From NCBI GenBank assembly GCA_963648205.1, contig CAVJCT010000066.1:4622-68621 (forward strand): a DNA stretch of 64,000 nt. The letters are read 5' to 3'. A model generated the notes under the pieces. It ran no database searches. It was not told where the DNA came from and saw nothing but the letters and a program-made list of their open reading frames with translations. The stretch's first letter is position 1. Each line of letters starts with the position of its first letter. Both the position numbers and the translations under genes were made by a program. Origin of the DNA: UBA1181 sp963648205 (GTDB lineage Bacteria > Bacteroidota > Bacteroidia > Bacteroidales > Paludibacteraceae). Of the stretch, positions 8,704 to 16,611 are shown in pieces.

Positions 8704-10104
8704 ATGCTGATAGGTAGAGAAAAGGAGAAGAGTATCTTGATGGATGCGTTGAAATCGGACGAATCGGAGTTTATTGCGGTGTATGGACGACGTCGTGTTG
8801 GCAAGACGTATCTTATTCGAGAAACTTTTGGTTCTCGGTTTGCTTTTCAGCATACTGGAATTTTAGGGGCTTCATTGCGCGAGGAATTGAGTGAATTTCG
8901 TCAGTCCCTCTACAATGTAGGTATGGCGAAGACGGCAATGCCGAAAACATGGTATGAGGCATTTCATCTGTTGGAGTCTTTCCTTGCCAGTCTTCCTGAA
9001 GGTAAGAAAGTCGTGTTTATTGATGAGTTACCGTGGATGGACACAACACGATCAAACTTTATTCGAGCATTAGATCATTTTTGGAATGGCTGGGCAACGA
9101 CACGAAAAGACATTGTGTTGGTGGTGTGTGGTAGTGCCACATCGTGGATTATCGAAAATATAGTGATGAACTATGGCGGACTGCATAATCGATTGACACG
9201 GAGAATCCATCTGAAACCATTCACTTTGCATGAATGTGAACTCTATTGTGCGTCGCAACGGTTGGGCTACAACCGAAAACTAATTCTTGAAGCCTATATG
9301 GCTTTGGGAGGAATTCCGTACTACTGGAGTTTCTTGAAAAAGGGGTTAAGTGTAGCGCAAAATTTCGATCGAATGTTCTTTGATGAGGATGGAGAGATGT
9401 CGCAGGAATATGATGCCCTCTACGCTTCGCTTTTTAAAAATCCGAACGTTCACATTCAAATCATAGAGACTCTTTCGAAAAAGAAAGTTGGTATGACAAG
9501 GGTAGACCTGATTAAGCAGTCTCAGTTGGCTGATAATGACAAAGTTTCAAAAGCCTTAAAGGAGTTGGAACAATGTGGTTTCCTTCGAATGTATTCTTGT
9601 ATCGGGAAGAAGGTGAAAGAGTCTATCTATCAGTTGATGGACAATTATACGTTGTTCTATTTCCAGTTTATTTTACAAAATAAGAATGGAGACCGAAACT
9701 TTTGGACTTCCATGTATAATTCTCCATTGCATAATACCTGGGCAGGTTTGGCTTTTGAACGCGTATGTTTGCAACATTTAGACCAGATAAAGGATGGTTT
9801 AGGTTTTGGTGGAGTTGTATGTACTGCCCATTCGTGGGGTAATCCAAAGGCGCAGATTGATTTATTGATAGAACGAAATGACGGTATTATCAATGTGTGC
9901 GAGATGAAATACAGCAAAGGGAAATATGCTCTTGATAGTGCAGAGTTGCAACGTATGCAGAATCGAGTAGACACATTTATTGCCGAAAGTGGCACAGACA
10001 AGGCAGTTCACCTCACACTCATCACCTCTTGTGGCGTTACAGAAACCTCGGATGTCAGCGCCATCCACAGCCAATTGACTATGGATGATTTGTATGGGGC
10101 GTGA
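8704..10104 (+). CDS. ATPase of the archaeal-type/DUF234 family (AAA plus nuclease-like domain)
   Basis: A 466-residue protein. The N-terminal ATPase has Walker A YGRRRVGKT (about 27-35) and Walker B VVFIDELPWMD (about 102-112). A winged-helix-like stretch follows at about 260-300. The C-terminal part (about 350-440) matches the DUF234 type, a restriction-nuclease-like fold, with AQIDLLIERNDG and INVCEMKYSKGKY supplying D...E-x-K. Such proteins are common in Bacteroidota and archaea; their role is not established and they are often duplicated or decayed. The gene stands alone after a terminator. Unlike the ATPase at 36.6 kb, no 33-bp repeat array is visible upstream. Confidence 0.85.
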   Translation: MLIGREKEKSILMDALKSDESEFIAVYGRRRVGKTYLIRETFGSRFAFQHTGILGASLREELSEFRQSLYNVGMAKTAMPKTWYEAFHLLESFLASLPEGKKVVFIDELPWMDTTRSNFIRALDHFWNGWATTRKDIVLVVCGSATSWIIENIVMNYGGLHNRLTRRIHLKPFTLHECELYCASQRLGYNRKLILEAYMALGGIPYYWSFLKKGLSVAQNFDRMFFDEDGEMSQEYDALYASLFKNPNVHIQIIETLSKKKVGMTRVDLIKQSQLADNDKVSKALKELEQCGFLRMYSCIGKKVKESIYQLMDNYTLFYFQFILQNKNGDRNFWTSMYNSPLHNTWAGLAFERVCLQHLDQIKDGLGFGGVVCTAHSWGNPKAQIDLLIERNDGIINVCEMKYSKGKYALDSAELQRMQNRVDTFIAESGTDKAVHLTLITSCGVTETSDVSAIHSQLTMDDLYGA

Positions 10105-10205
10105 AAATTGATGGTGTTGAAAACTTTTCTATCTGATAATCAGATAAATATGAAAAATATGCTGTAAAACATATCGGGTGGGGTGAAAAATGGATATTTG
10201 TAATG

Positions 10206-10213
10206 TATCTTTG
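10206..10213 (+). promoter_or_regulatory. Bacteroidota -7 promoter element
   Basis: TATCTTTG, 27 bases before the TM2 gene. Confidence 0.55.
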
Positions 10214-10240
10214 GAATGTTCAATTTAATGTTTTAAAAGT

Positions 10241-10687
10241 ATGAAGGAGAAATCAGTAGCAGCTATTCTGTGTTTTTTTCTTGGATGTTTTGGCGCTCAT
10301 AAGTTTTATTTGAGAAAGACGGGGGCAGGTGTGACTTACCTCTTAATCACTATTTTTTTAGGTTGGTTAGGTATTGGTCTCATAATAACTTGTGTTTTAT
10401 CATTAATTGATTTTGTTATGCTCTTGTGCAAAGATCAAAACTCTTTCGACAAGGAGTATAACTCAGCATATCTGAATGAGAAGCCTCAGCAACAACAAAC
10501 GAATGAGCGGACACAGCAATCAATGTACTCTCAGCCTGTAGCATCACAGCAGGAATTGAATGCTCCATTGCAGCAAAGTGGTAAGACGAAAGCAGAGCAA
10601 ATTCTTGAATTAAAGGGTCTTCTTGATAAAGGTGTTCTTTCTCAAGAAGAGTTTGATGCTGAAAAGCAGAAAATTTTGAACTCGTAA
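10241..10687 (+). CDS. TM2-domain membrane protein with C-terminal SHOCT motif
   Basis: A 148-residue protein. Residues 1-60 are a TM2 domain: two membrane helices with the FFLGCFGAHKFYLRKTGAGV signature between them. A Gln/Ser-rich linker (about 75-115) leads to a short C-terminal SHOCT motif (KAEQILELKGLLDKGVLSQE), an oligomerisation helix pair. Its molecular role is not known. A TAnnTTTG element precedes it, and a 42-bp palindromic repeat begins 7 bases after the stop codon. Confidence 0.85.
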   Translation: MKEKSVAAILCFFLGCFGAHKFYLRKTGAGVTYLLITIFLGWLGIGLIITCVLSLIDFVMLLCKDQNSFDKEYNSAYLNEKPQQQQTNERTQQSMYSQPVASQQELNAPLQQSGKTKAEQILELKGLLDKGVLSQEEFDAEKQKILNS

Positions 10688-10693
10688 GTTATG

Positions 10694-10735
10694 CTACTGA
10701 CAAAAACTGTCATAATTGCCACTTTTTGTCAGTAG
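10694..10735. repeat. 42-bp palindromic repeat, copy 1
   Basis: Perfect 13-base arms CTACTGACAAAAA and TTTTTGTCAGTAG around a 16-base centre. It lies 7 bases after the TM2 gene. Two further copies lie at 12032 and 12698. Confidence 0.85.
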
Positions 10736-10747
10736 GCTTTACCAATC

Positions 10748-10846
10748 CTAACTGTTTTTGTTGAGAAGGAAATCCATTAGTCCGATGGTGAGGATGCCTT
10801 CCTCGTTGTGTTTGGGCTTGATATCATCTTTCAAGACTATGATTTT
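10748..10846 (-). pseudogene. Possible remnant of an ATPase C-terminus
   Basis: On the minus strand a 32-codon frame ends in TAG and reads IIVLKDDIKPKHNEEGILTI, then GLMDFLLNKNS. This resembles the closing segment I associate with Bacteroidota AAA_14-type ATPases, but the stretch is short. It has no start and is cut off by a stop at the terminator stem at 10851. It lies beside a copy of the 42-bp palindrome. The family assignment is tentative; that it is coding debris is more likely than not. Confidence 0.35.
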
Positions 10847-10850
10847 CTAA

Positions 10851-10894
10851 AGGAGTCGCCAATCTTGAGCAGAGAGGCTGACTCCTGTTTTTTT
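10851..10894 (+). terminator. Terminator-like hairpin
   Basis: AGGAGTCGCC pairs with GGC-T-GACTCCT (one bulge) and is followed by GTTTTTTT. It lies 164 bases after the TM2 gene and may end that transcript. Confidence 0.6.
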
Positions 10895-10900
10895 ATTTTA

Positions 10901-10908
10901 TATCTTTG
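10901..10908 (+). promoter_or_regulatory. Bacteroidota -7 promoter element
   Basis: TATCTTTG directly after the terminator hairpin, 75 bases before the lipoprotein gene. Confidence 0.6.
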
Positions 10909-10983
10909 CCCCAATACAAAAAGTGACGATATGATACCCTATAGGAATTCAGAAGTTTGTCTTATAAAAAACAATAATTGCGT

Positions 10984-11979
10984 ATGAAAAAGATTGATTT
11001 TATTAGCTTTGTGACAGTGTCGTTTTTATTGCTCTCTTGCTCAGGTAATGTGAAGAACGGAGAGTCTTCGAGTCAAGCTGAAGAGGTTAGAGAGTTGAAC
11101 TCATCGAGCATAGTTGAAACGACGAAAGAAGAGACCTCGCCTTGTTCGGATGAGGTGAAAAAAGATGGTGCTCTTGTTAAAGGTGTTTTTAAAGTGTCGG
11201 ATACACAAAGTGTTCGATTCTCGCAGGGAAACCTTCAGTATAATGCTGGAAATGGGAAAATGCACAAAACAGCGACGGGAGAAGCCCAAGGAACTTGGCG
11301 TTTCGCAGAAAATCAATGGGATGTAATTGGGGAAGGAAATGCGTATGCCTCTGCCGATTATGATGGTTGGATTGATCTGTTCGGTTGGGGCACTTGTGGT
11401 TGGAGTGAGAGTGGAGCAAAAGCATACGAACCATGGTCTAAGTCTCAGTTGGGTAGGGATTATTATGATGGAAAAGAATTGTCGGATGCGGATTGGGGCG
11501 CTTTTAATGCCATTTCAAATGGAGGTAATGAGCCTGGAATGTGGAGAACTTTAACCCATGAGGAGTGGAATTATCTTGTAGAAAACAATAAATGGACGAT
11601 GGGAACGGTAGAGGGCATGTTGTGTTTTATGCTGATTCCGTCAGATTTTCCATATCAAAATAAGGTGGCGTTTGTTAATGTTAATATTAAAAGGGATGAT
11701 GAGTATGGTGATTCGTATTGGTTTTCGAGTGAAGACTATGTGAAAAACGAATATACTGCGGAAGAGTTTAAGGAATTTGAAGAGTATGGTGTTGTGGCTC
11801 TTCCATGTGCTGGTGAGTCAATGTACGGTGTTGGTGAGTCTGGTGGGTATTGGTCGTCTTCAGATAATGGCTCTGGTTGCGTTTACTTATTAAACTTCAA
11901 TTCTACGAGTTATTGCTCGATTGGTTGTTGCGTAAATGGGTCAGCCGGTAGATCTGTTCGGTTGGTTCAGGATTTCTAA
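10984..11979 (+). CDS. Lipoprotein with a FISUMP/C-type-lectin-like domain
   Basis: A 331-residue protein from ATG 10984 (a TTG two codons earlier is less likely). The lipoprotein signal ends in FLLLSCSG, with the lipid Cys near residue 19. Residues about 65-330 contain VRFSQGNLQY, TWRFAENQWDVIG, YDGWIDLFGWGTCGW and, near the end, SGGYWSSSDNGSG and AGRSVRLVQ. These patterns recur in large families of Bacteroidota surface lipoproteins related to the Fibrobacter paralogous domain and sulfatase-modifying/C-type-lectin folds. The ligand is unknown. A 42-bp palindrome follows. Confidence 0.75.
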   Translation: MKKIDFISFVTVSFLLLSCSGNVKNGESSSQAEEVRELNSSSIVETTKEETSPCSDEVKKDGALVKGVFKVSDTQSVRFSQGNLQYNAGNGKMHKTATGEAQGTWRFAENQWDVIGEGNAYASADYDGWIDLFGWGTCGWSESGAKAYEPWSKSQLGRDYYDGKELSDADWGAFNAISNGGNEPGMWRTLTHEEWNYLVENNKWTMGTVEGMLCFMLIPSDFPYQNKVAFVNVNIKRDDEYGDSYWFSSEDYVKNEYTAEEFKEFEEYGVVALPCAGESMYGVGESGGYWSSSDNGSGCVYLLNFNSTSYCSIGCCVNGSAGRSVRLVQDF

Positions 11980-12031
11980 AGTAGGTAGGAATGATGTTTC
12001 ATAAAGGGTGTATTGGACGGAGTTAATGGTT

Positions 12032-12073
12032 CTACTGACAAAAACTGTCATAAATGCCACTTTTTGTCAGTAG
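12032..12073. repeat. 42-bp palindromic repeat, copy 2
   Basis: Same perfect 13-base arms as copy 1, with one base changed in the centre. It lies between the convergent ends of the lipoprotein gene and a minus-strand membrane protein. The next bases (ACTTTAC.AAT) also resemble those after copy 1. Confidence 0.85.
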
Positions 12074-12100
12074 ACTTTACTAATACAATTTTTATTTCTT

Positions 12101-12535
12101 TTAATCTGTGTTTCCCATGTTTGAACCCAATACCCCAGAACTAACATAGACCATTGCACCAAAATACACAATTGTGAAGATAATGCATAATAGGGTTGTC
12201 TTCCATTCGTGTTCGTAAAAGTGTCCCCAGAACAGGATGATTTCTCGAATTGTCATCACTATGAAAGTGATTATAGACAAAATTGTTGCCACGAGGTTTT
12301 CTTTCGTAATCCAAATGTACGGGATGAAAACAGCCATCGTTGCGAACTGGAAAATAGTTGCAATAAGAGCCAATATTAAAGAGCCTAATAGCATGCACCA
12401 AAAAAGTCCTAATTTGCCAAAAATGAAAATGATTGAATATGGTGCCGCACATATCAAAAACATTATCAAAAATGCGACTAATGCGGAATATGGAACCGCT
12501 GCTAAAAGTTGAGCAATGTAGTTTAGAATTCTCAT
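12101..12535 (-). CDS. Small polytopic membrane protein, unknown
   Basis: A 144-residue, very hydrophobic protein with about four transmembrane helices (about 8-36, 40-75, 80-102, 112-134). I do not recognise a family. A longer overlapping frame on the same strand (to 12707) lacks membrane-protein periodicity and looks spurious. It is flanked on both sides by copies of the 42-bp palindrome. Confidence 0.65.
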   Translation of the reverse strand: MRILNYIAQLLAAVPYSALVAFLIMFLICAAPYSIIFIFGKLGLFWCMLLGSLILALIATIFQFATMAVFIPYIWITKENLVATILSIITFIVMTIREIILFWGHFYEHEWKTTLLCIIFTIVYFGAMVYVSSGVLGSNMGNTD

Positions 12536-12697
12536 TTGAAAAATTAATTATTAGTTCGTTGAATTTGATATCAATTAAATGATTATTGAATAATAATGAT
12601 AAAGCAAATGTATTTTTTTTTTCTGTGCAAATATTATGAAGATAAAAATTCTCCATGTCAATTTTGCCGGTCTCCCATCGTGTTTTACCATCATTCT

Positions 12698-12739
12698 CTA
12701 CTATCAAAAACTGTCACAACTGCCACTTTTTGTCAGTAG
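12698..12739. repeat. 42-bp palindromic repeat, copy 3
   Basis: The left arm carries one change (CTACTATCAAAAA); the right arm TTTTTGTCAGTAG is intact. It lies 10 bases beyond the 3' end of uvrB. Confidence 0.8.
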
Positions 12740-12748
12740 ACTTTTCCC

Positions 12749-14776
12749 CTACATCTCCTCCAACTCTTTCTGCAATTTCATGATCTCGTCGCGATATTGT
12801 GCCGCCTCTAAGAACTCTAACTTCTTGGCGGCTTCTTTCATCTTCTTTTTCATCTTCTCGATGACTGCCTCAAGGTCTGCCTTCGTGTGGTATTGTTGAG
12901 GCTCGGCAGCGATGGTGCGAATCTCCTGAATCTTGTATTCTGCCTTCTTGATGACAGGATTCTCCTCAATCGGCGGTTGTGGCAAAATAGACTTGCTATT
13001 CTTAATCGCCGTCTTGGGTGTGATGTTGTGTTCTATATTGTATTTCATCTGTTTCTCACGACGACGGTTGGTCTCGTCGATGGTGAGTTGCATGCTCTTT
13101 GTAATCTTGTCGGCATACATGATGACCTTTCCGTTCACGTTTCGGGCGGCTCGGCCTGCGGTCTGCGTCAAGGCTCGGTGAGAACGCAACATTCCCTCTT
13201 TGTCTGCATCGATGATGGCGACAAGCGACACTTGCGGCAAGTCCAATCCTTCACGCAACAAGTTGACACCCACCAACACGTCGAACAGTCCGTTGCGGAG
13301 GTCTTCCATAATCTTCACGCGCTCCAACGTCTCCACATCCGAGTGGATATAGTTGCACCGCACGCCCATCTTCTCCAAATAGGCTTGCAACTCCTCTGCC
13401 ATACGTTTCGTCAACGTCGTTACCAACACTCGCTCGTCCACTTCCACTCTTTGCTGGATCTCCTCCATCAAATCGTCAATCTGGTTGAGGCTTGGGCGGA
13501 CTTCAATCACAGGGTCTAACAATCCCGTAGGGCGGATGACCTGCTCCACAACGACACCGCCCGATTTCTGTAGTTCGTAATCGGCTGGCGTGGCACTGAC
13601 GTAGATGGTCTGTCCCGTCAACTCCTCGAACTCTTCAAATTTAAGCGGACGGTTGTCCAAGGCGGATGGCAGACGGAATCCGTAGTTCACCAACGTGCTT
13701 TTCCTTGAGAAATCACCACCGTACATGGCGTGAATCTGCGGAATGGTAACGTGGCTCTCATCAATCACCAATAGGAAATCTTTTGGGAAATAGTCCAAAA
13801 GGCAGAATGGTCGGGTTCCTGGCTTTCGTCCGTCGAAATAGCGGGAGTAGTTCTCGATGCCCGAGCAGTGTCCCAACTCTTTGATCATTTCCAAGTCGTA
13901 GTTCACACGCTCGTAAAGTCGCTTCGCCTCGAAGTTTTTCCCTTCGGCTTCGAAACTTGCCACTTGCGTGCTGAGGTCGTCTTGAATCTCGTAGACGGCT
14001 CTGTTGATACGGTCTTGCGTGGTTACAAAGAGGTTGGCAGGGTAGATATTGAACTCATCGAACGTGTCGATGCGAATCTGGTTGATAGGGTCGATGGTCT
14101 CGATCTCGTCAATCTCATCTCCCCAGAAATGGATGCGCACCACAAGGTCAGCATCCGAAAGAAACACATCCACCGTATCTCCCTTCACACGGAATTTTCC
14201 TCGGGTCAACTCTATCTCGTTGCGCACATAGAGAGCCTCCACCAATTTGCGGAGCAGATAGTTCATGCTCATCGCTTGTCCTTGCTTGATGGTGATGGAG
14301 GTGTTGTAGAAATCCTCGGGGTTACCCATACCGTAGAGACAAGAGACGGACGAGACCACGATGATGTCTTTCCTTCCCGAAAGAAGGGCGGTAGTCGTGG
14401 AAAGTCGCAGTTTCTCCAGCTCGTCGTTGATGGCGAGATCCTTTTCTATATAGGTATCGGTGTTGGGAAGGTAGGCTTCAGGTTGAAAATAATCATAGTA
14501 GGACACAAAATACTCGACGGAGTTTTCAGGAAAGAAACTCTTGAACTCTCCGTAGAGTTGTGCCGCTAAAGTCTTGTTGTGACTCAGAATCAGCGTAGGT
14601 CGCTGCACTTCTTGAATCACGTTGGCGATGGTAAAAGTTTTTCCCGAGCCTGTTACACCTAAAAGAGTTTGAGCATCAACGCCCGCTTTCACACCGTCAG
14701 AGAGTTCTGCGATGGCTTGCGGTTGATCGCCCATCGGTGCAAACTCAGATTTCAGGATAAACTTTTTCGCCGACAT
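12749..14776 (-). CDS. uvrB: Excinuclease ABC subunit B
   Basis: A 675-residue protein of normal family length. UvrB verifies DNA damage handed over by UvrA and loads UvrC in nucleotide excision repair. Visible parts: Walker A GVTGSGKT (about 40-47), the damage-probing beta-hairpin region YYDYFQPEAYLPNTDTYIEK (about 93-112), DESH, helicase motif VGVNLLREGLDLPQVS, and a C-terminal UVR motif (about 637-672, EFLEAAQYRDEIMKLQ) that binds UvrC. It is 15 bases downstream of the pspC-like gene and may share its transcript. Confidence 0.97.
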   Translation of the reverse strand: MSAKKFILKSEFAPMGDQPQAIAELSDGVKAGVDAQTLLGVTGSGKTFTIANVIQEVQRPTLILSHNKTLAAQLYGEFKSFFPENSVEYFVSYYDYFQPEAYLPNTDTYIEKDLAINDELEKLRLSTTTALLSGRKDIIVVSSVSCLYGMGNPEDFYNTSITIKQGQAMSMNYLLRKLVEALYVRNEIELTRGKFRVKGDTVDVFLSDADLVVRIHFWGDEIDEIETIDPINQIRIDTFDEFNIYPANLFVTTQDRINRAVYEIQDDLSTQVASFEAEGKNFEAKRLYERVNYDLEMIKELGHCSGIENYSRYFDGRKPGTRPFCLLDYFPKDFLLVIDESHVTIPQIHAMYGGDFSRKSTLVNYGFRLPSALDNRPLKFEEFEELTGQTIYVSATPADYELQKSGGVVVEQVIRPTGLLDPVIEVRPSLNQIDDLMEEIQQRVEVDERVLVTTLTKRMAEELQAYLEKMGVRCNYIHSDVETLERVKIMEDLRNGLFDVLVGVNLLREGLDLPQVSLVAIIDADKEGMLRSHRALTQTAGRAARNVNGKVIMYADKITKSMQLTIDETNRRREKQMKYNIEHNITPKTAIKNSKSILPQPPIEENPVIKKAEYKIQEIRTIAAEPQQYHTKADLEAVIEKMKKKMKEAAKKLEFLEAAQYRDEIMKLQKELEEM

Positions 14777-14791
14777 ATTCTACGCCTCAGA

Positions 14792-14971
14792 TTACTTCTG
14801 CGCTGCTAAAATGATCCAAACGATGAAGTATGCGATGAGACCTGAACCTGCGCAAAGAATGAGCAATGCCCAGATGATACGAACGACTGTTGCATCAACA
14901 CCTAAGTACTCAGCGACACCAGCAGCAACGCCAGCGATCATTTTGTTAGAAGAAAGTTTTAAACTTGCCAT
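14792..14971 (-). CDS. PspC-domain membrane protein
   Basis: Starting at ATG 14971 gives 59 residues (MASLKLSSNKMIAGVAAGVA...), the usual size for a stand-alone PspC domain. Upstream codons in this frame encode a basic, unlike stretch and overlap the promoter. The core is KMIAGVAAGVAEYLGVD followed by a hydrophobic helix. PspC proteins are linked to envelope-stress sensing in other bacteria; the role of short stand-alone forms is not established. Confidence 0.8.
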   Translation of the reverse strand: MASLKLSSNKMIAGVAAGVAEYLGVDATVVRIIWALLILCAGSGLIAYFIVWIILAAQK

Positions 14972-15004
14972 ATTATTATATGTATTTATAGGTTTATTTT
15001 TCTG

Positions 15005-15012
15005 CAAAAGTA
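15005..15012 (-). promoter_or_regulatory. Bacteroidota -7 promoter element for pspC-uvrB
   Basis: CAAAAGTA on the plus strand is TACTTTTG on the minus strand, 33 bases before the chosen pspC start. It supports the short form of that gene. Confidence 0.5.
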
Positions 15013-15185
15013 AGGAAAAGAAACGCACTTTGCGAAACATTTAGCGTGAATAAAGAAAAGTTAAGATAAAGAGGGGATTAGACATTGTCGAATGTGAATA
15101 AACCTTAAAAATTAGAAGAATATCAACGTGTTATTCAGAAATATATGCTATCTTCGCAAGAAATTTTTTTAATACCTAAAATAAG

Positions 15186-16490
15186 ATGATTTGGAATGAA
15201 ACTGTAGAGTGTATGAACCGTGAAGAAATGGAGAAACTTCAGGGTCTACGACTGAAACGTGTCATCGATCGTGTTTATCATAACTGTGAACCTTACAGAA
15301 AGAGAATGCAGGCCGCTGGTGTAACGCCCAATGATATCCACAGCATTAAGGATATTGTTAAATTGCCATTCTCGTCAAAGAAGGATTTGAGAGATTACTA
15401 TCCATGGGGATTGCTTTCTGCTCCTAAGTCGGAAATTGTTCGTGTCCACGCTTCTTCTGGTACTACTGGAAAGCCTATTGTGGTTGGTCTTACGGAAAAT
15501 GACCTCGCAGTGTGGAAAGAGGTGGGTGCTCGTTGTATGACCGCTTTCGGATTGGGTAAGGACGACACCGTTCAGGTTTCATACGGTTACGGATTGTTCA
15601 CGGGTGGTTTAGGCGCTCACAGTGCAGTCGAGAATATTGGCGCAACCGTCATTCCAATGTCAAGTGGAAACACTCAAAAGCAAATTATGTTGATGCACGA
15701 TTTGGGTGCAACTGCTTTGGCTTGTACTCCATCTTACGCTCTCTACCTTTCTGAAGCATTGGCTAAGTCTCCATTCAAAAGAGAGGATTTCAATTTGCGA
15801 GTTGGCGTTTTCGGCGCAGAACCTTGGACAGAGGCTATGCGTAAGGAAATCGAACAGAAATTGGGTATTAAAGCATACGATATCTACGGTTTGACTGAGG
15901 TTATCGGTCCAGGTGTCGGTTTCGAGTGCGAGTGCCAGAAGGGAACTCACTTGAACGAAGACCATTTCTACGCTGAGATCGTAGATCCTGAGACTGGCGA
16001 ACCATTGCCAGAGGGTCAAAAGGGAGAGTTGGTGTTCACTACGCTTACAAAAGAGGGAATGCCGATGATTCGTTTCAGAACTCGCGACTTGACCGCTTTG
16101 CACTTCGAGAAATGTTCTTGCGGACGTACATTGGTGAGAATGGATAAGATCATGGGTCGTTGCGACGATATGATGATCATTCGTGGTGTCAATGTCTTTC
16201 CAAGTCAGGTTGAGGCTGTTCTTTGCGAGGCTGAGGAGTATGAACCACATTTCTTTATTACCGTTGATCGTGTGAACAATTCGGATGTGTTCAACATTGA
16301 TATTGAGGTAAAAGAGAAATACTATACGACTGATCCTGCTACGCTTGCTAAGATGGCAGATAAGATTGCTCACAAGATTCAGAGTGTCTGTGGAATCACA
16401 CCAGATGTTAATTTGGTCGCTCCAAACACTATCCAACGTAGCGAGGGTAAAGCAAAACGTGTGTTGGATAAACGAGTTTTCGCAAACTAA
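15186..16490 (+). CDS. paaK: Phenylacetate-CoA ligase family protein
   Basis: A 434-residue member of the adenylate-forming superfamily of the PaaK type, which joins an aryl acid such as phenylacetate to coenzyme A through an acyl-AMP. The P-loop-like HASSGTTGKPIVVG (about 88-101), YGLTEVIGPGVGFEC (about 233-247) and the C-terminal hinge IMGRCDDMMIIRGVNVFPSQ are all present. No other phenylacetate-catabolism genes are nearby. In gut Bacteroidales such ligases are often linked to arylacetate recycling rather than aerobic catabolism, so the true substrate is open. Confidence 0.9.
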   Translation: MIWNETVECMNREEMEKLQGLRLKRVIDRVYHNCEPYRKRMQAAGVTPNDIHSIKDIVKLPFSSKKDLRDYYPWGLLSAPKSEIVRVHASSGTTGKPIVVGLTENDLAVWKEVGARCMTAFGLGKDDTVQVSYGYGLFTGGLGAHSAVENIGATVIPMSSGNTQKQIMLMHDLGATALACTPSYALYLSEALAKSPFKREDFNLRVGVFGAEPWTEAMRKEIEQKLGIKAYDIYGLTEVIGPGVGFECECQKGTHLNEDHFYAEIVDPETGEPLPEGQKGELVFTTLTKEGMPMIRFRTRDLTALHFEKCSCGRTLVRMDKIMGRCDDMMIIRGVNVFPSQVEAVLCEAEEYEPHFFITVDRVNNSDVFNIDIEVKEKYYTTDPATLAKMADKIAHKIQSVCGITPDVNLVAPNTIQRSEGKAKRVLDKRVFAN

Positions 16491-16509
16491 AAAAGTTTTT
16501 CATAGAAGG

Positions 16510-16547
16510 AAAAAGGAGGATGGTCTGATGGACTATCCTCCTTTTTT
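16510..16547 (+). terminator. Intrinsic terminator after paaK
   Basis: AAAAAGGAGGAT pairs with ATCCTCCTTTTT; the descending arm runs into the T-tract. Confidence 0.8.
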
Positions 16548-16611
16548 ATTTATGTTGATATTAGTTGCGATTGAAATAAAAGTGCGGAAGAATTGTCAAT
16601 GTGATTTTGAA

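Noticed and set aside
12141..12707. Minus-strand ORF of 188 codons overlapping the small membrane protein
   Set aside because: The alternative frame (12101-12535) has clear membrane-helix periodicity; this one has odd composition (His, Asn rich) and overlaps a 42-bp repeat.
13868..14569. Antisense ORF of 233 codons across uvrB
   Set aside because: A shadow of a conserved gene; no domain, promoter or terminator supports it.
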